Source: DASQUK01 sp046723645
GTDB lineage: Bacteria > Actinomycetota > Acidimicrobiia > Acidimicrobiales > VFJN01
Direction: 5' to 3'
DNA: 19,649 bases
NCBI GenBank assembly: GCA_046723645.1
Contig: JBKOUY010000231.1
Span: 1-19,649 of the forward strand
Shown: piece by piece, positions 1 through 6,533 of the stretch
How positions within the stretch are numbered: position 1 is the stretch's first letter
Layout: each line of letters opens with the position of its first letter
The notes under the pieces: generated by a model
The model's database searches: none
What the model was told of the DNA's origin: nothing
The model's input: only the letters and a program-made list of their open reading frames with translations
Made by a program: the position numbers and the translations under genes

Positions 1-1
1 G

Positions 2-74
2 AGCGGACGACGGGACTCGAACCCGCGACCCTCACCTTGGCAAGGTGATGCTCTACCAACTGAGCCACGTCCGC
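2..74 (-). tRNA. tRNA-Gly (anticodon GCC)
   Basis: On the minus strand the sequence folds as a complete 73-nt tRNA cloverleaf. The acceptor stem pairs GCGGACG with CGTCCGC, the D-arm region reads GGCTCAGTTGGTAGAGC, and the T-arm reads GGGTTCGAGTCCC. The anticodon stem TCACC/GGTGA encloses the 7-nt loop TTGCCAA, so the anticodon is GCC, which decodes GGC and GGT glycine codons. The 3' CCA is not encoded; the discriminator base is followed by C at position 1. A -10-like TAAGGT lies a few bases upstream. GGC is a heavily used codon in such GC-rich genomes. Confidence 0.97.
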
Positions 75-86
75 GTGGGAGGCACA

Positions 87-92
87 ACCTTA
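87..92 (-). promoter_or_regulatory. Putative -10 box of tRNA-Gly
   Basis: TAAGGT on the minus strand fits the actinobacterial TAnnnT -10 pattern. Its predicted start would lie about 6 nt before the mature tRNA 5' end at 74. No convincing -35 element is visible. This is inferred from spacing only. Confidence 0.45.
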
Positions 93-135
93 GCAATCCC
101 GCCCCTGCCGCCCACCAGCCGCGGGGCACTCGCGG

Positions 136-720
136 CTACGGCGACGCGAGCGCCCGGTCCAGCAACGCGGCGGCCGATGGCGAGAAGCGCAGCCCGCGTG
201 CGGCCTCGAGGCCGGCGGGGCTCATCTTCTTGGCGGTCTTCTGCAGGATGTCGACGGTCTTCTCGTCGCCCATCCTGCCAGCGAGCTCGTCGAGCTGCGT
301 CTGTAGGAAGACCAGGCAGAGTGCGTCCTCGTGGACCTGCACGGCATGGTCATGGCCGAGGCCCCGCTTGGTCACGATCGCCTGGACCCGGGCGACCGAA
401 TCGTCGTCGTAGCCGGCCTCACGCAGGATGGCGCCCACGTCGTCGGCATGCTGGCGCTTGAGTGCCGTGCGCCACTTGAGGTATCCCGAGCGGCCGTCGG
501 GGTAGCTGGCGCGCGGGATCGTCCAGCGCCGCAGGTGGTGCGCCCGGGCGGCCAGGATCTGCTCCTCCGAGCATTCCGGATCGAGGGTGCGCACCCAGTG
601 CGTCATGAGGTCCGCGTGGGCGTGCTCCTTCGGCCGGGCGACGCCGTCCACCACGATCGCGTTGGGATCGTCGGCGTTGGCGGCGTCGATGGCCGCGAGG
701 GCAGCACCGAGCCTGTCCAA
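136..720 (-). CDS. DUF4202 domain-containing protein
   Basis: This 194-residue protein covers the whole DUF4202 family length. Typical family features are visible: an H-rich helix (KEHAHADLMTHW), the block AARAHHLRRWTIPR followed by YPDGRSGYLKWR, then KRQHADDVG and a later HEDALCLVFLQ. The repeated His plus His-Glu-Asp pattern within a helical protein resembles the metal-binding layout of HD-type domains, but that is my inference and the family has no assigned reaction. The start is TTG at 720, because no ATG or GTG precedes the conserved region and GAGGAG sits about 9 nt upstream. Only 3 nt separate it from the alkB stop, so it is very likely co-translated with that gene. The C-terminus ends in a Ser/Ala-rich helix with no membrane segment. 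Confidence 0.9.
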   Translation of the reverse strand: MDRLGAALAAIDAANADDPNAIVVDGVARPKEHAHADLMTHWVRTLDPECSEEQILAARAHHLRRWTIPRASYPDGRSGYLKWRTALKRQHADDVGAILREAGYDDDSVARVQAIVTKRGLGHDHAVQVHEDALCLVFLQTQLDELAGRMGDEKTVDILQKTAKKMSPAGLEAARGLRFSPSAAALLDRALASP

Positions 721-723
721 CGG

Positions 724-1317
724 TCAGTACTCCTCGCGGAACATCACGCTGATCCGGGCCCCGGCCTTGGCCCGCTTCGGCACCGAATGCTCCCACGTGC
801 GCTGGCACGTGCCGCCGAGGACGAGCAGGTCTCCGGGTGCCGGCTCGAGCCGCAGCGACCGGCCGCCGCCCTTGGGGCGGAGGAGGAACCGGCGGGGACT
901 GCCGAGCGAGAGGATGGCGACGACGGTCTCCGGGCGTGTGCGGGCGACCCGGTCGCCGTGCCAGGCGACGCTGTCCTTGCCGTCGCGGTAGAGGTTGGCC
1001 GAGATCACCGACAGGTCGGCATCGAAGCGCTCCGACAGGGCCGCGGCCATGGCCGGCAGCGGGGGCGGAGGGTCGTCCCATTGCCGCGTGGTGAGCCGGG
1101 GCTCGACGACCATGCGGTCGTACATCCGGCGTTCGTGCGGCGCCCACGGCGCACCCTCGAGCAGGGCCTCGAACAAGGTGTCGCTCCCCCGTGTCCACCC
1201 CGGCACCTCTTCGAGCCAGGCTCCCGAGCCCAGGTCGCGGCGCTCAGCACGCGCAAAGCTCGCATCGAAGTCGGGCGGGACGTCGCCGAGTAGCGAGGGC
1301 TGCCAGACCAGGGCCAC
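724..1317 (-). CDS. AlkB-like 2-oxoglutarate/Fe(II)-dependent dioxygenase
   Basis: The 197-residue protein is a 2OG-Fe(II) oxygenase of the AlkB family, which oxidatively removes alkyl groups from bases in DNA or RNA. Visible motifs are NLYRDG (residues 108-113), the iron-binding H120-x-D122 in WHGDRV, the distal H177 in TWEHSVPK, and the 2-oxoglutarate-binding arginines R188 and R194 in RISVMFR, matching the family RxSxxxR signature. All catalytic residues are present. The start is GTG at 1317, with a TAGCCT box 6 nt before it and no Shine-Dalgarno, suggesting a leaderless message. It is followed at once by the DUF4202 gene. Whether the substrate is DNA, RNA or another molecule cannot be read from the sequence, so I give no symbol. 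Confidence 0.93.
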   Translation of the reverse strand: MALVWQPSLLGDVPPDFDASFARAERRDLGSGAWLEEVPGWTRGSDTLFEALLEGAPWAPHERRMYDRMVVEPRLTTRQWDDPPPPLPAMAAALSERFDADLSVISANLYRDGKDSVAWHGDRVARTRPETVVAILSLGSPRRFLLRPKGGGRSLRLEPAPGDLLVLGGTCQRTWEHSVPKRAKAGARISVMFREEY

Positions 1318-1323
1318 CGGCCC

Positions 1324-1329
1324 AGGCTA
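1324..1329 (-). promoter_or_regulatory. Putative leaderless -10 box (alkB-like gene)
   Basis: TAGCCT on the minus strand ends 6 nt before the GTG at 1317. A start about 7 nt downstream would fall on the initiation codon. No -35 is evident. Confidence 0.5.
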
Positions 1330-1364
1330 GCGCTGCACGACGAACTAGCGTTCGAGCACCCTCC

Positions 1365-1598
1365 CTACGTGGCGTCGGCGTCCTTCGGTCGGAGGTCGAC
1401 GCGCAGGACCAGCACCCCGTCCTCGATCGTGCCCTCGGCATCGCCGACCATGGCGAAGTCCTGATAGTCGATCTCGGCTTGGCGGATGAACTGCATGCGT
1501 TCCTCGCCGGCGACCGGAGGCAAGGTGCGGTTCCGCACCGCATGGGCTCGGTCGCGGAAGCGCTGGATCATCGCCTCGACATCGAGGGTGTCACCCAT
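1365..1598 (-). CDS. Small conserved-looking protein of unknown function
   Basis: I do not recognise this 77-residue protein. It starts with ATG at 1598 and has a charged helical N-terminal half (MGDTLDVEAMIQRFRDRAHA). A mixed segment IRQAEIDYQDFAMVGDAEG follows, and it ends in an alternating strand-like stretch GVLVLRVDLRPKDADAT. There is no signal peptide, membrane segment or cysteine. A TACGGT box 8 nt before the ATG supports this start. The open frame runs further upstream, but that part overlaps the coding sequence of the neighbouring membrane protein and is low complexity. It lies 34 nt after that gene and 47 nt before alkB, all in the same direction. It could be a small soluble binding protein, but the sequence gives no function. 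Confidence 0.75.
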   Translation of the reverse strand: MGDTLDVEAMIQRFRDRAHAVRNRTLPPVAGEERMQFIRQAEIDYQDFAMVGDAEGTIEDGVLVLRVDLRPKDADAT

Positions 1599-1606
1599 GA
1601 GCCTGC

Positions 1607-1612
1607 ACCGTA
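1607..1612 (-). promoter_or_regulatory. Putative leaderless -10 box (77-residue protein gene)
   Basis: TACGGT on the minus strand ends 8 nt before the ATG at 1598. It lies in the 34-nt gap after the membrane-protein gene, so the small gene could be transcribed on its own. Confidence 0.45.
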
Positions 1613-1632
1613 CCCCCGGGACGATTGCGGGC

Positions 1633-2823
1633 TCAGCGGCGCCGGTCGGGGGCCCAGATGTCGGTCTCGCGCATCGCTCGCCCTCCGACCAACCGCTGTG
1701 AGCGCGCGGTCGGTTGTGCCCAGACGCCGCTGGGCGGACGCCCCGTGGCGCGGCGGGCAACGCCTGACCCCAGGTCCCCGGGTTGGCTGACCGGGTCCCG
1801 GCGCGCCGTCGGCGCACCGGCGCCCGGTGTCCCCCCGGTGCCGGGGTCCCGTCGCCGAGGTCCCTGGCCGCCGGACGAGCCGGGCGGACCACCACCCCGG
1901 CCGGGTGGCGGCGTTGTGGTCCTCCGACCACCTTGCACACCCGCACCACCAGTACCCCCCGGGCCAGCCGGACCGCCGGGACCGCCCGGTCCCACCCGGC
2001 GCCTCCGAGCGCCCCCCGGCCCAGGATCCGCACCCTGGCGGCCAGGGATGGGGGCGGCGGGCCCCGGTGGCGCGCCCGGGTCGACGCCCTCCGGCGGTCC
2101 CACGAACGCGCGGCGCGGATCGCGGGGCTCGTCCCAGTCCGCGTTCGGACCACGGCGGCCACCGGGCCCGCCCGCCCGGCCCGCCGGCGGCGCGGCGCGG
2201 TAGCCGAGACCGCCACCACCGGGCCCGGCATCGTCGGCCTCGTCGTCCAGGGTCAGGCCGGGGCGGGTCAGCAGCCAGTAGCGCCAGGTGAGCACGGCGA
2301 CGAGCACCGCGACGCCGGCGAGGGCGGCGATGATCATCCAGATCAGCCGGTTCTCGTCGTCGGCGCTGCTGCCCTCGTCCGGTGGGGCCGCGGTGGTCGT
2401 GGTCGTGGCTTGAGCGCCCTCGGTGCCGTTTCCCGGCACCAGCAGGTTGTGCACCGTGGTGAACGTGAGGCCCTGTTCCTCGGACGCCTCGGACGCAGCG
2501 ACCTCCTGGGTGGGCTCCTCATCGGTGACGACCGGCTCGACATCCGCGTCGTTGTCCGAAGGGGGCGGCGGCTCGGCCGTCGCCGGTGGCGCGGTCTCCT
2601 GCGTCGTCGGCGGCGCCGTCGTGGGTGGGCTCGTGGTGGTGGTCCGGGGCCGCGTGGTTGTCGTCGTCGTGGGCGAGGTGGTGGTCGTGGTCGGTCCCGT
2701 GCCCGGTTGCTGCCCAAACGCAGCGGACGGCCCGCCGACGAGCAGCCCCAGCCCCAGCAGGGCCGCCGCGGCAACGCGACAGGGCGCCGGCCGCCCGCCG
2801 CGTGATGGTCTACCTGCGATCAT
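1633..2823 (-). CDS. Secretory single-pass membrane protein with Thr-rich ectodomain and Gly/Pro-rich cytoplasmic tail
   Basis: The 396-residue protein is of unknown function. Residues 11-37 form a signal peptide (Arg-rich, then AAAALLGLGLLVGGPSAAFG). Residues 45-74 are a Thr/Pro tract, residues 80-115 are acidic, and a short block (GLTFTTVHNLLVPGNGTEG) precedes a second Thr run. A membrane helix covers about 160-178 (LIWMIIAALAGVAVLVAVLT), followed by RYWLLTRPGL. Residues 199-380 are rich in Gly, Pro and Arg with collagen-like GPGGPGG stretches, and the end is MRETDIWAPDRRR. The topology is probably outside-to-inside with the tail in the cytoplasm. The start is ATG at 2823, because GGTGGGAG lies about 6 nt upstream and the signal peptide begins there; the open frame extends 71 codons further without family-like sequence. 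The Thr tract could be O-glycosylated, which is inference. Confidence 0.85.
   Translation of the reverse strand: MIAGRPSRGGRPAPCRVAAAALLGLGLLVGGPSAAFGQQPGTGPTTTTTSPTTTTTTRPRTTTTSPPTTAPPTTQETAPPATAEPPPPSDNDADVEPVVTDEEPTQEVAASEASEEQGLTFTTVHNLLVPGNGTEGAQATTTTTAAPPDEGSSADDENRLIWMIIAALAGVAVLVAVLTWRYWLLTRPGLTLDDEADDAGPGGGGLGYRAAPPAGRAGGPGGRRGPNADWDEPRDPRRAFVGPPEGVDPGAPPGPAAPIPGRQGADPGPGGARRRRVGPGGPGGPAGPGGTGGAGVQGGRRTTTPPPGRGGGPPGSSGGQGPRRRDPGTGGTPGAGAPTARRDPVSQPGDLGSGVARRATGRPPSGVWAQPTARSQRLVGGRAMRETDIWAPDRRR
2602..2691 (-). repeat. Thr/Pro-codon low-complexity tract
   Basis: About 90 bp of near-repeated ACC/ACG codons on the minus strand encode residues 45-74 of the membrane protein. They form runs of four to six threonines broken by SP, RPR and PP. 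Tracts of this kind change length easily, so strain-to-strain variation can be expected here. Confidence 0.8.
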
Positions 2824-2954
2824 GTACTCCCACCTTGCCGGCCCCCAGCCGGGGAGATCGTACCCATGCCCGTCGTCCGGACGGATGGACGCTACATCTG
2901 AGCAAATGAACGGGGCGTGAACCAGTCGAAGCGGCGGCGGGCCGGGCGCATGGC

Positions 2955-3734
2955 TCATACCTGGTGGACCGGGCAGCTGACCGTCGTGCGCCCACCGATC
3001 CGCCGGACCTGCAGGGCGGCGCCGTCCCGGGGGCACCGGCCGTCGAGCGCCATGGCCTGCCGAGCGTCGCCGGTGTGGCTGCCACCCCGCGCCGTGAGCT
3101 CGACGATCACCCGACCGATCGCTTGGTGCAGTCGGCGCAGCTCCGTCGGGGTCAGGCCGCCGGCGGGACGGGCCGGGTCCAGGCCGGCGGCGAACAGGAT
3201 CTCGTCGGCCATCAGGTTGCCGATGCCGGCGACCCGGGCCTGGTCGAGCAATCGTGCCTTGAGGGGCGCGCGGCTCCCGCGGAGCGCGGCCTCAACGTCG
3301 CGGGGCCGGGCGTAGCTGGCGTCCACACCGAGCCGGCCCTCGTCAGGCTCCAGCTCGACACCACCGAGCCGCCGCGGATCCCGGATCCGCAGGTCGCTGC
3401 CGTCGGTGAAGCGCAGGCCGAACCGATCCCAGGCCGGATTGTTCCTCCCGCTTGCGTACTGGAGTCGATCGATGGATGCGCCTCCGTCGACGATGAGCCG
3501 GCCGCTCATCCCGAAGCGCAGACCGAGGCGGGTGCGGTCGTCGAGGTCGAGGACCAGCAGCTTGCCGATGCGCCGGACGCCCTCGATCGTGCGACCGGTG
3601 ACCGCGGCGACCACCTCGTCGGGCGAGCCCCGCTTGACGTACCAGGCGTCGGGCACGTCGACGTCGGACACCGTCCGCCCCACCACCGCCTCGCCTTGGC
3701 GCCGGTAGGTCTCCACCTCGAGCATCTCTGGCAC
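2955..3734 (-). CDS. Fpg/Nei family DNA glycosylase (formamidopyrimidine-DNA glycosylase-like)
   Basis: This is a 259-residue base-excision repair enzyme that removes oxidised bases and cuts the abasic site. The start is GTG at 3734, which puts the catalytic proline and glutamate at positions 2 and 3 after Met removal (PEMLEVE; the usual form is PELPEVE). K58 in RRIGKLL matches the conserved active-loop lysine, and FGMSGRL follows. The helix-two-turn-helix is seen as RVAGIGNLMADEILFAAG. The C-terminal zinc finger is unusual: CPRDG and CPVHQ replace the standard two CxxC pairs, leaving Cys, Asp, Cys, His. A TACGCT box 6 nt before the GTG suggests a leaderless transcript. It stands alone between the methionine operon and the membrane protein. 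Whether it prefers oxidised purines or pyrimidines cannot be told. Confidence 0.92.
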   Translation of the reverse strand: MPEMLEVETYRRQGEAVVGRTVSDVDVPDAWYVKRGSPDEVVAAVTGRTIEGVRRIGKLLVLDLDDRTRLGLRFGMSGRLIVDGGASIDRLQYASGRNNPAWDRFGLRFTDGSDLRIRDPRRLGGVELEPDEGRLGVDASYARPRDVEAALRGSRAPLKARLLDQARVAGIGNLMADEILFAAGLDPARPAGGLTPTELRRLHQAIGRVIVELTARGGSHTGDARQAMALDGRCPRDGAALQVRRIGGRTTVSCPVHQV

Positions 3735-3740
3735 CGCAGC

Positions 3741-3746
3741 AGCGTA
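3741..3746 (-). promoter_or_regulatory. Putative leaderless -10 box (Fpg/Nei gene)
   Basis: TACGCT on the minus strand ends 6 nt before the GTG at 3734. The spacing supports the start that gives the catalytic N-terminal proline, an independent line of evidence for this box type. Confidence 0.55.
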
Positions 3747-3780
3747 CGAATTGGCGGTCCGACCGCCGCGGCCGCCGCCA

Positions 3781-3803
3781 CACCGCACCCCGCCGGGACG
3801 GTG
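3781..3803 (-). terminator. Possible hairpin terminator after the methionine operon
   Basis: Just after the stop of the PLP enzyme, CACCG and CGGTG flank an inner CCC/GGG pair, giving an imperfect GC hairpin without a T-run. It could end the metX operon before the Fpg/Nei promoter. The call is weak. Confidence 0.3.
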
Positions 3804-5021
3804 TCAGCCGGCCGCGGCCTCCAGCGCCCGGTCGAAGTCGGCGATCAGGTCGTCGGGATGCTCCAGCCCGACCGAGATGCGCACCAACCCCTCGGTGATC
3901 CCCAGGTCCGCGCGCTCAGCCGGCGACATGAGCGCGGCGATGGTGGCCGCGTGCGACAGCAGCGTCTCCGGCCCCCCGAGGGAGATGGCGATGCGGCCGA
4001 CGCGGCACGCGCCGCAGAACCGCTTGGCGGCGTCGGCGCCGCCGGCCACCTCGATGGACAGCACGGTGCCGCCCGACGACATCTGGCGCTTCGCCAGGTC
4101 GCGCTGCGGATGGCTGTCGAGGCCGGGATAGTTGACGACGTCGACCCCGGGGTGCCCGGCCAGGTGTTCGGCCAGCCGCTGGGCGGTCGAGCTCTGCTGG
4201 TGGACCCTCGCGGCCAGCGTGCGAATGCCGCGCAACCCGTTCCAGGCGTCGAACGGCGACGCCTGGGCGCCGTGCATCAGGTGCCAGCCCCAGACGGCGT
4301 CCACGAGGTCACGGCTGCCGGCGATCACGCCGAGCAGCGCGTCGTTGTGGCCGGCGATGCCCTTGGTGGCGGCGTGCAGGGCCAGGTCGGCGCCGAGCGC
4401 CAGCGGCTGCTGCACCACGGGCGTGGCGAACGTCGAGTCGACCACGGTGAAGGGACCGGGAATCGCGGACACCGCCTCGATGTCGGTGAGCGTGAGGGCG
4501 GGGTTTGCGGGCGTCTCGACGAACACGAGCTGCGTCCTGCCGGGCCGCACCGCGTCGACGAACTGCTGGGTATCGGTGCCGTCGACGAAGGTCACGTCGA
4601 TGCCCAGGCGGGGACAGTGGGCGCCGAAGAAGGTCGACGTGGCCGAGAACGTGTGCCGCTGCGCCACGACGTGGTCGCCCGTCGAGCACAGAGCGAGCAC
4701 CGTCGTCGTCACGGCCGCCATGCCCGATGCGAACGCCAGAGCCGCTTCCGCCCCCTCGAGCGCGGCGACGGCCTCCTCGAAGTCGCGGGCCGTGGGGCTA
4801 CCGAAGCGCGAGTAGTAGTGCGTCGCCCGGGGTGTGCTCGCCATCTCGAGGTGGTCCTCGATGGCCGGCACCTCGTAGGTGGTCGACGGGAACAGCACCG
4901 GTGCCAGCGACGGTCCACCGAAGGTGCGCCCGGCGCGGATGGCCCGGGTCTCCAGCCGCCACTCGGGCGCGCCACCGATCTCTGCGGAAGGCGTGTCGTC
5001 GGGACGGGTGTCGTCATCCAT
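3804..5021 (-). CDS. Cys/Met-metabolism PLP-dependent enzyme (trans-sulfuration or sulfhydrylation of acyl-homoserine)
   Basis: The 405-residue protein belongs to the cystathionine gamma-synthase / O-acylhomoserine sulfhydrylase family. Visible family features are the phosphate-binding YYSRFGSPT (Y70, R72), FASGMAA (98-103), the pyridine-nitrogen Asp in VVDSTFATP (D195), and the Schiff-base lysine K220 in HAATKGIAGHND (common form HSATKYxxGHSD). It overlaps the end of metX by 8 nt and shares its SAM riboswitch. It therefore most likely uses the acyl-homoserine made by MetX to form cystathionine or homocysteine. The residue where methionine gamma-lyases carry their characteristic cysteine is His here (QRHTF), which argues against a lyase. 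The start is ATG at 5021; the upstream 49 codons lie inside metX. I cannot choose between MetB, MetY and MetZ roles. Confidence 0.9.
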   Translation of the reverse strand: MDDDTRPDDTPSAEIGGAPEWRLETRAIRAGRTFGGPSLAPVLFPSTTYEVPAIEDHLEMASTPRATHYYSRFGSPTARDFEEAVAALEGAEAALAFASGMAAVTTTVLALCSTGDHVVAQRHTFSATSTFFGAHCPRLGIDVTFVDGTDTQQFVDAVRPGRTQLVFVETPANPALTLTDIEAVSAIPGPFTVVDSTFATPVVQQPLALGADLALHAATKGIAGHNDALLGVIAGSRDLVDAVWGWHLMHGAQASPFDAWNGLRGIRTLAARVHQQSSTAQRLAEHLAGHPGVDVVNYPGLDSHPQRDLAKRQMSSGGTVLSIEVAGGADAAKRFCGACRVGRIAISLGGPETLLSHAATIAALMSPAERADLGITEGLVRISVGLEHPDDLIADFDRALEAAAG

Positions 5022-6216
5022 GCGTGCTCTCCACCTTGTCCAGGAAGTCCCCGACGATCCCCGACAGCTGGTCGGTCTCGATGAGGAAGGCGTCGTGCCC
5101 GTGGGGGCTCCGCAGTTCGGCGTAGCGGGCGTCGACGCCCTCGGCCGTCGCCAGCTCGACGATCTCACGCGACTGGTATGACGGATAGAGGATGTCGCTG
5201 TCGATGCCGACCGACAGGAGCGGCGCCCGCAGGCGGGCGAACGCCGGCGCGTAGCCGCCCCTGCCCCGCGCCAGGTCGTGGAGGTCCATCGCCTTGGTGA
5301 GGATGAGGTAGCTGTTGGCGTCGAACCGGCGGACGAGCTTGTCGCCCTGGTACTCCAGGTAGCGCTCGACCTGGAACCGCTGCCACAGCGTGAACCCGTC
5401 CACCGGCTCCACCGTCTCGCGCCCGAAGCGGGCGCTGAACACGTCGTCGCTCCGGAACGTCATCATCGACATCATCCGCGCCGTGGCCAGCCCCTCGTGG
5501 GGGCCGTCACCGGGGGCGGCGTCGTAGTAGTCGCCGCCGCGCCAGCGAGGGTCCATGCGGATCGCCCGTCGGCCGCTGCTCCACCACCCGATCTGCTGAG
5601 CGCTGGCGGCGGCCGCAGTCGCGATCGGAACAAGCGCGCCGACCCGGTCGGGGTACATCACACCCCACTCGAGCACCTGCATGCCGCCCAACGATCCGCC
5701 CACCACTGCCGCCCAGCGCCCGATCCCGAGGTGGTCGGCCACCGTGGCCTGGGTGCGGACCATGTCCCGGATCGTCACCACGGGGAACCGCGATCCCCAG
5801 GGCCGGCCGTCGTCGGGATGGGGCGACGCCGGTCCGGTCGTTCCCTGGCAGCCACCGAGCACGTTGATGCACACCACGTACCAGCGCTCGGTGTCTAGGG
5901 CACAGCCGGGGCCGACGAAGCCGGCCCACCACCCCGGCGTCGGGTGGCCGGCGCCGAGCCCGCCGGCGGCGTGGCTGTCGCCAGTGAGGGCATGGCAGAC
6001 CAGGACGGCGTTGTCGTGTCGCGGGGAGAGGTCGCCCCACGTCTCGTAGGTGATGGCCATGCCCTGGAGCAGGCCGCCGCCCTCGAGGGCGAAGGGCCGG
6101 TGGGCGGGGTAGGAGACGAACCGGCGCTGTCCGACCGGGTCGCCGGGACGCCACGCCCCGGTGACCGGCAGGGCGCTGGCGTGCGCCCGCCGGAACCCGA
6201 CGTCGGGGTCCGTCAT
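5014..6216 (-). CDS. metX: Homoserine O-acyltransferase (MetX family)
   Basis: This is an alpha/beta-hydrolase-fold enzyme that transfers an acyl group, usually acetyl, from CoA to homoserine, the first committed step to methionine. It has 400 residues from the ATG at 6216. The nucleophile is S175 in VVGGSLGGMQ, the acid is in GIDSDILYP (around D341), and the His is H374 in SPHGHDAFLIE. Other family blocks are VLVCHALTGDSHAAG, INVLGGCQGTTGP and TRxxM-type MMSMMTFRS. An in-frame ATG at 6273 would add 19 Ala-rich residues, and neither site has a clear Shine-Dalgarno, so the start is uncertain. The gene follows a SAM aptamer and overlaps the PLP enzyme by 8 nt. Acetyl versus succinyl donor preference cannot be settled from fold motifs alone. 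Confidence 0.94.
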   Translation of the reverse strand: MTDPDVGFRRAHASALPVTGAWRPGDPVGQRRFVSYPAHRPFALEGGGLLQGMAITYETWGDLSPRHDNAVLVCHALTGDSHAAGGLGAGHPTPGWWAGFVGPGCALDTERWYVVCINVLGGCQGTTGPASPHPDDGRPWGSRFPVVTIRDMVRTQATVADHLGIGRWAAVVGGSLGGMQVLEWGVMYPDRVGALVPIATAAAASAQQIGWWSSGRRAIRMDPRWRGGDYYDAAPGDGPHEGLATARMMSMMTFRSDDVFSARFGRETVEPVDGFTLWQRFQVERYLEYQGDKLVRRFDANSYLILTKAMDLHDLARGRGGYAPAFARLRAPLLSVGIDSDILYPSYQSREIVELATAEGVDARYAELRSPHGHDAFLIETDQLSGIVGDFLDKVESTHG

Positions 6217-6313
6217 CGGCCGGGGTGCGGCGGCGTTTCCTGCCGCATTGGTGGAGTGTAGGGATCGCGCCATCGCCGTCTGCCTGCCGATTGGTCGGGT
6301 CGGGCAGCGGGCG

Positions 6314-6334
6314 GTGCGTCCCCCGGAGGGGCAC
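6314..6334 (-). other. GC-rich hairpin in the metX leader
   Basis: On the minus strand GTGC and GCAC flank CCCC/GGGG pairs around a UCC loop, about 40 nt before the in-frame ATG at 6273. It has no U-run and may be part of the riboswitch's output structure. Its function is not established. Confidence 0.35.
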
Positions 6335-6346
6335 GGACACTTGGTT

Positions 6347-6360
6347 GCTCCCGAGGGAGC
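6347..6360 (-). promoter_or_regulatory. Hairpin directly after the SAM aptamer
   Basis: GCTCCC and GGGAGC form a perfect 6-bp inverted repeat with a 2-nt spacer (or 5 bp closing a 4-nt loop), right after the aptamer's 3' end. Its position suits an expression-platform helix. Because no U-tract follows, control by translation or by Rho is more plausible than intrinsic termination. Confidence 0.4.
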
Positions 6361-6450
6361 CGCATCCCCGGTGTCCCGGGATGGCACCTTGGCTGTCCGA
6401 ACCAGGTTGCCGGGCCCCGCTCCACAGAGCCGGACCGCTCCTGATGTCGC
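6360..6450 (-). promoter_or_regulatory. SAM riboswitch aptamer (SAM-I / SAM-IV clan)
   Basis: The minus strand upstream of metX carries the signature blocks of the S-box clan in order and with fitting spacing: ACATCAGGAGCGG, then CCCGGCAACC (6405-6414), then AGGTGCCATCCC (6378-6389). These correspond to the SAM-I blocks AUCAAGAG, CCGGCAACC and GGUGCxAAUUCC. CATC near the 5' end can pair with GATG near the 3' end as a short P1, and ATCCCGG/CCGGGGAT form a strong 3' hairpin. The aptamer should bind S-adenosylmethionine and shut off metX and the next gene. I cannot decide by eye between SAM-I, SAM-IV and the SAM-I/IV variant. Confidence 0.85.
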
Positions 6451-6454
6451 CATC

Positions 6455-6460
6455 AAACTA
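6455..6460 (-). promoter_or_regulatory. Putative -10 box of the metX operon
   Basis: TAGTTT on the minus strand would start transcription near 6448, exactly at the 5' edge of the SAM aptamer. An imperfect TGGACC lies about 19 bp further upstream as a weak -35 candidate. Confidence 0.5.
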
Positions 6461-6533
6461 GTGCGCCACCGGCCGGCGGGGTCCAGTCGATTCGGCCGCC
6501 CCGGCCCGGATCCGCCGTCGCCGGCCCCGCGGC

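Noticed and set aside
1599..2231. An upstream extension of the 77-residue protein to 288 residues
   Set aside because: The extension overlaps the membrane protein in another frame, is Arg/Pro-rich, and the ATG at 1598 has a promoter-like box.
3735..3788. A longer Fpg/Nei product from 3788
   Set aside because: The enzyme family needs proline directly after the initiator residue as its catalytic residue, which fixes the start at 3734.
2964..5084. A 706-codon open frame on the plus strand
   Set aside because: It lies opposite the Fpg/Nei and PLP-enzyme genes, which have full catalytic motifs. Its composition is that of an antisense shadow.
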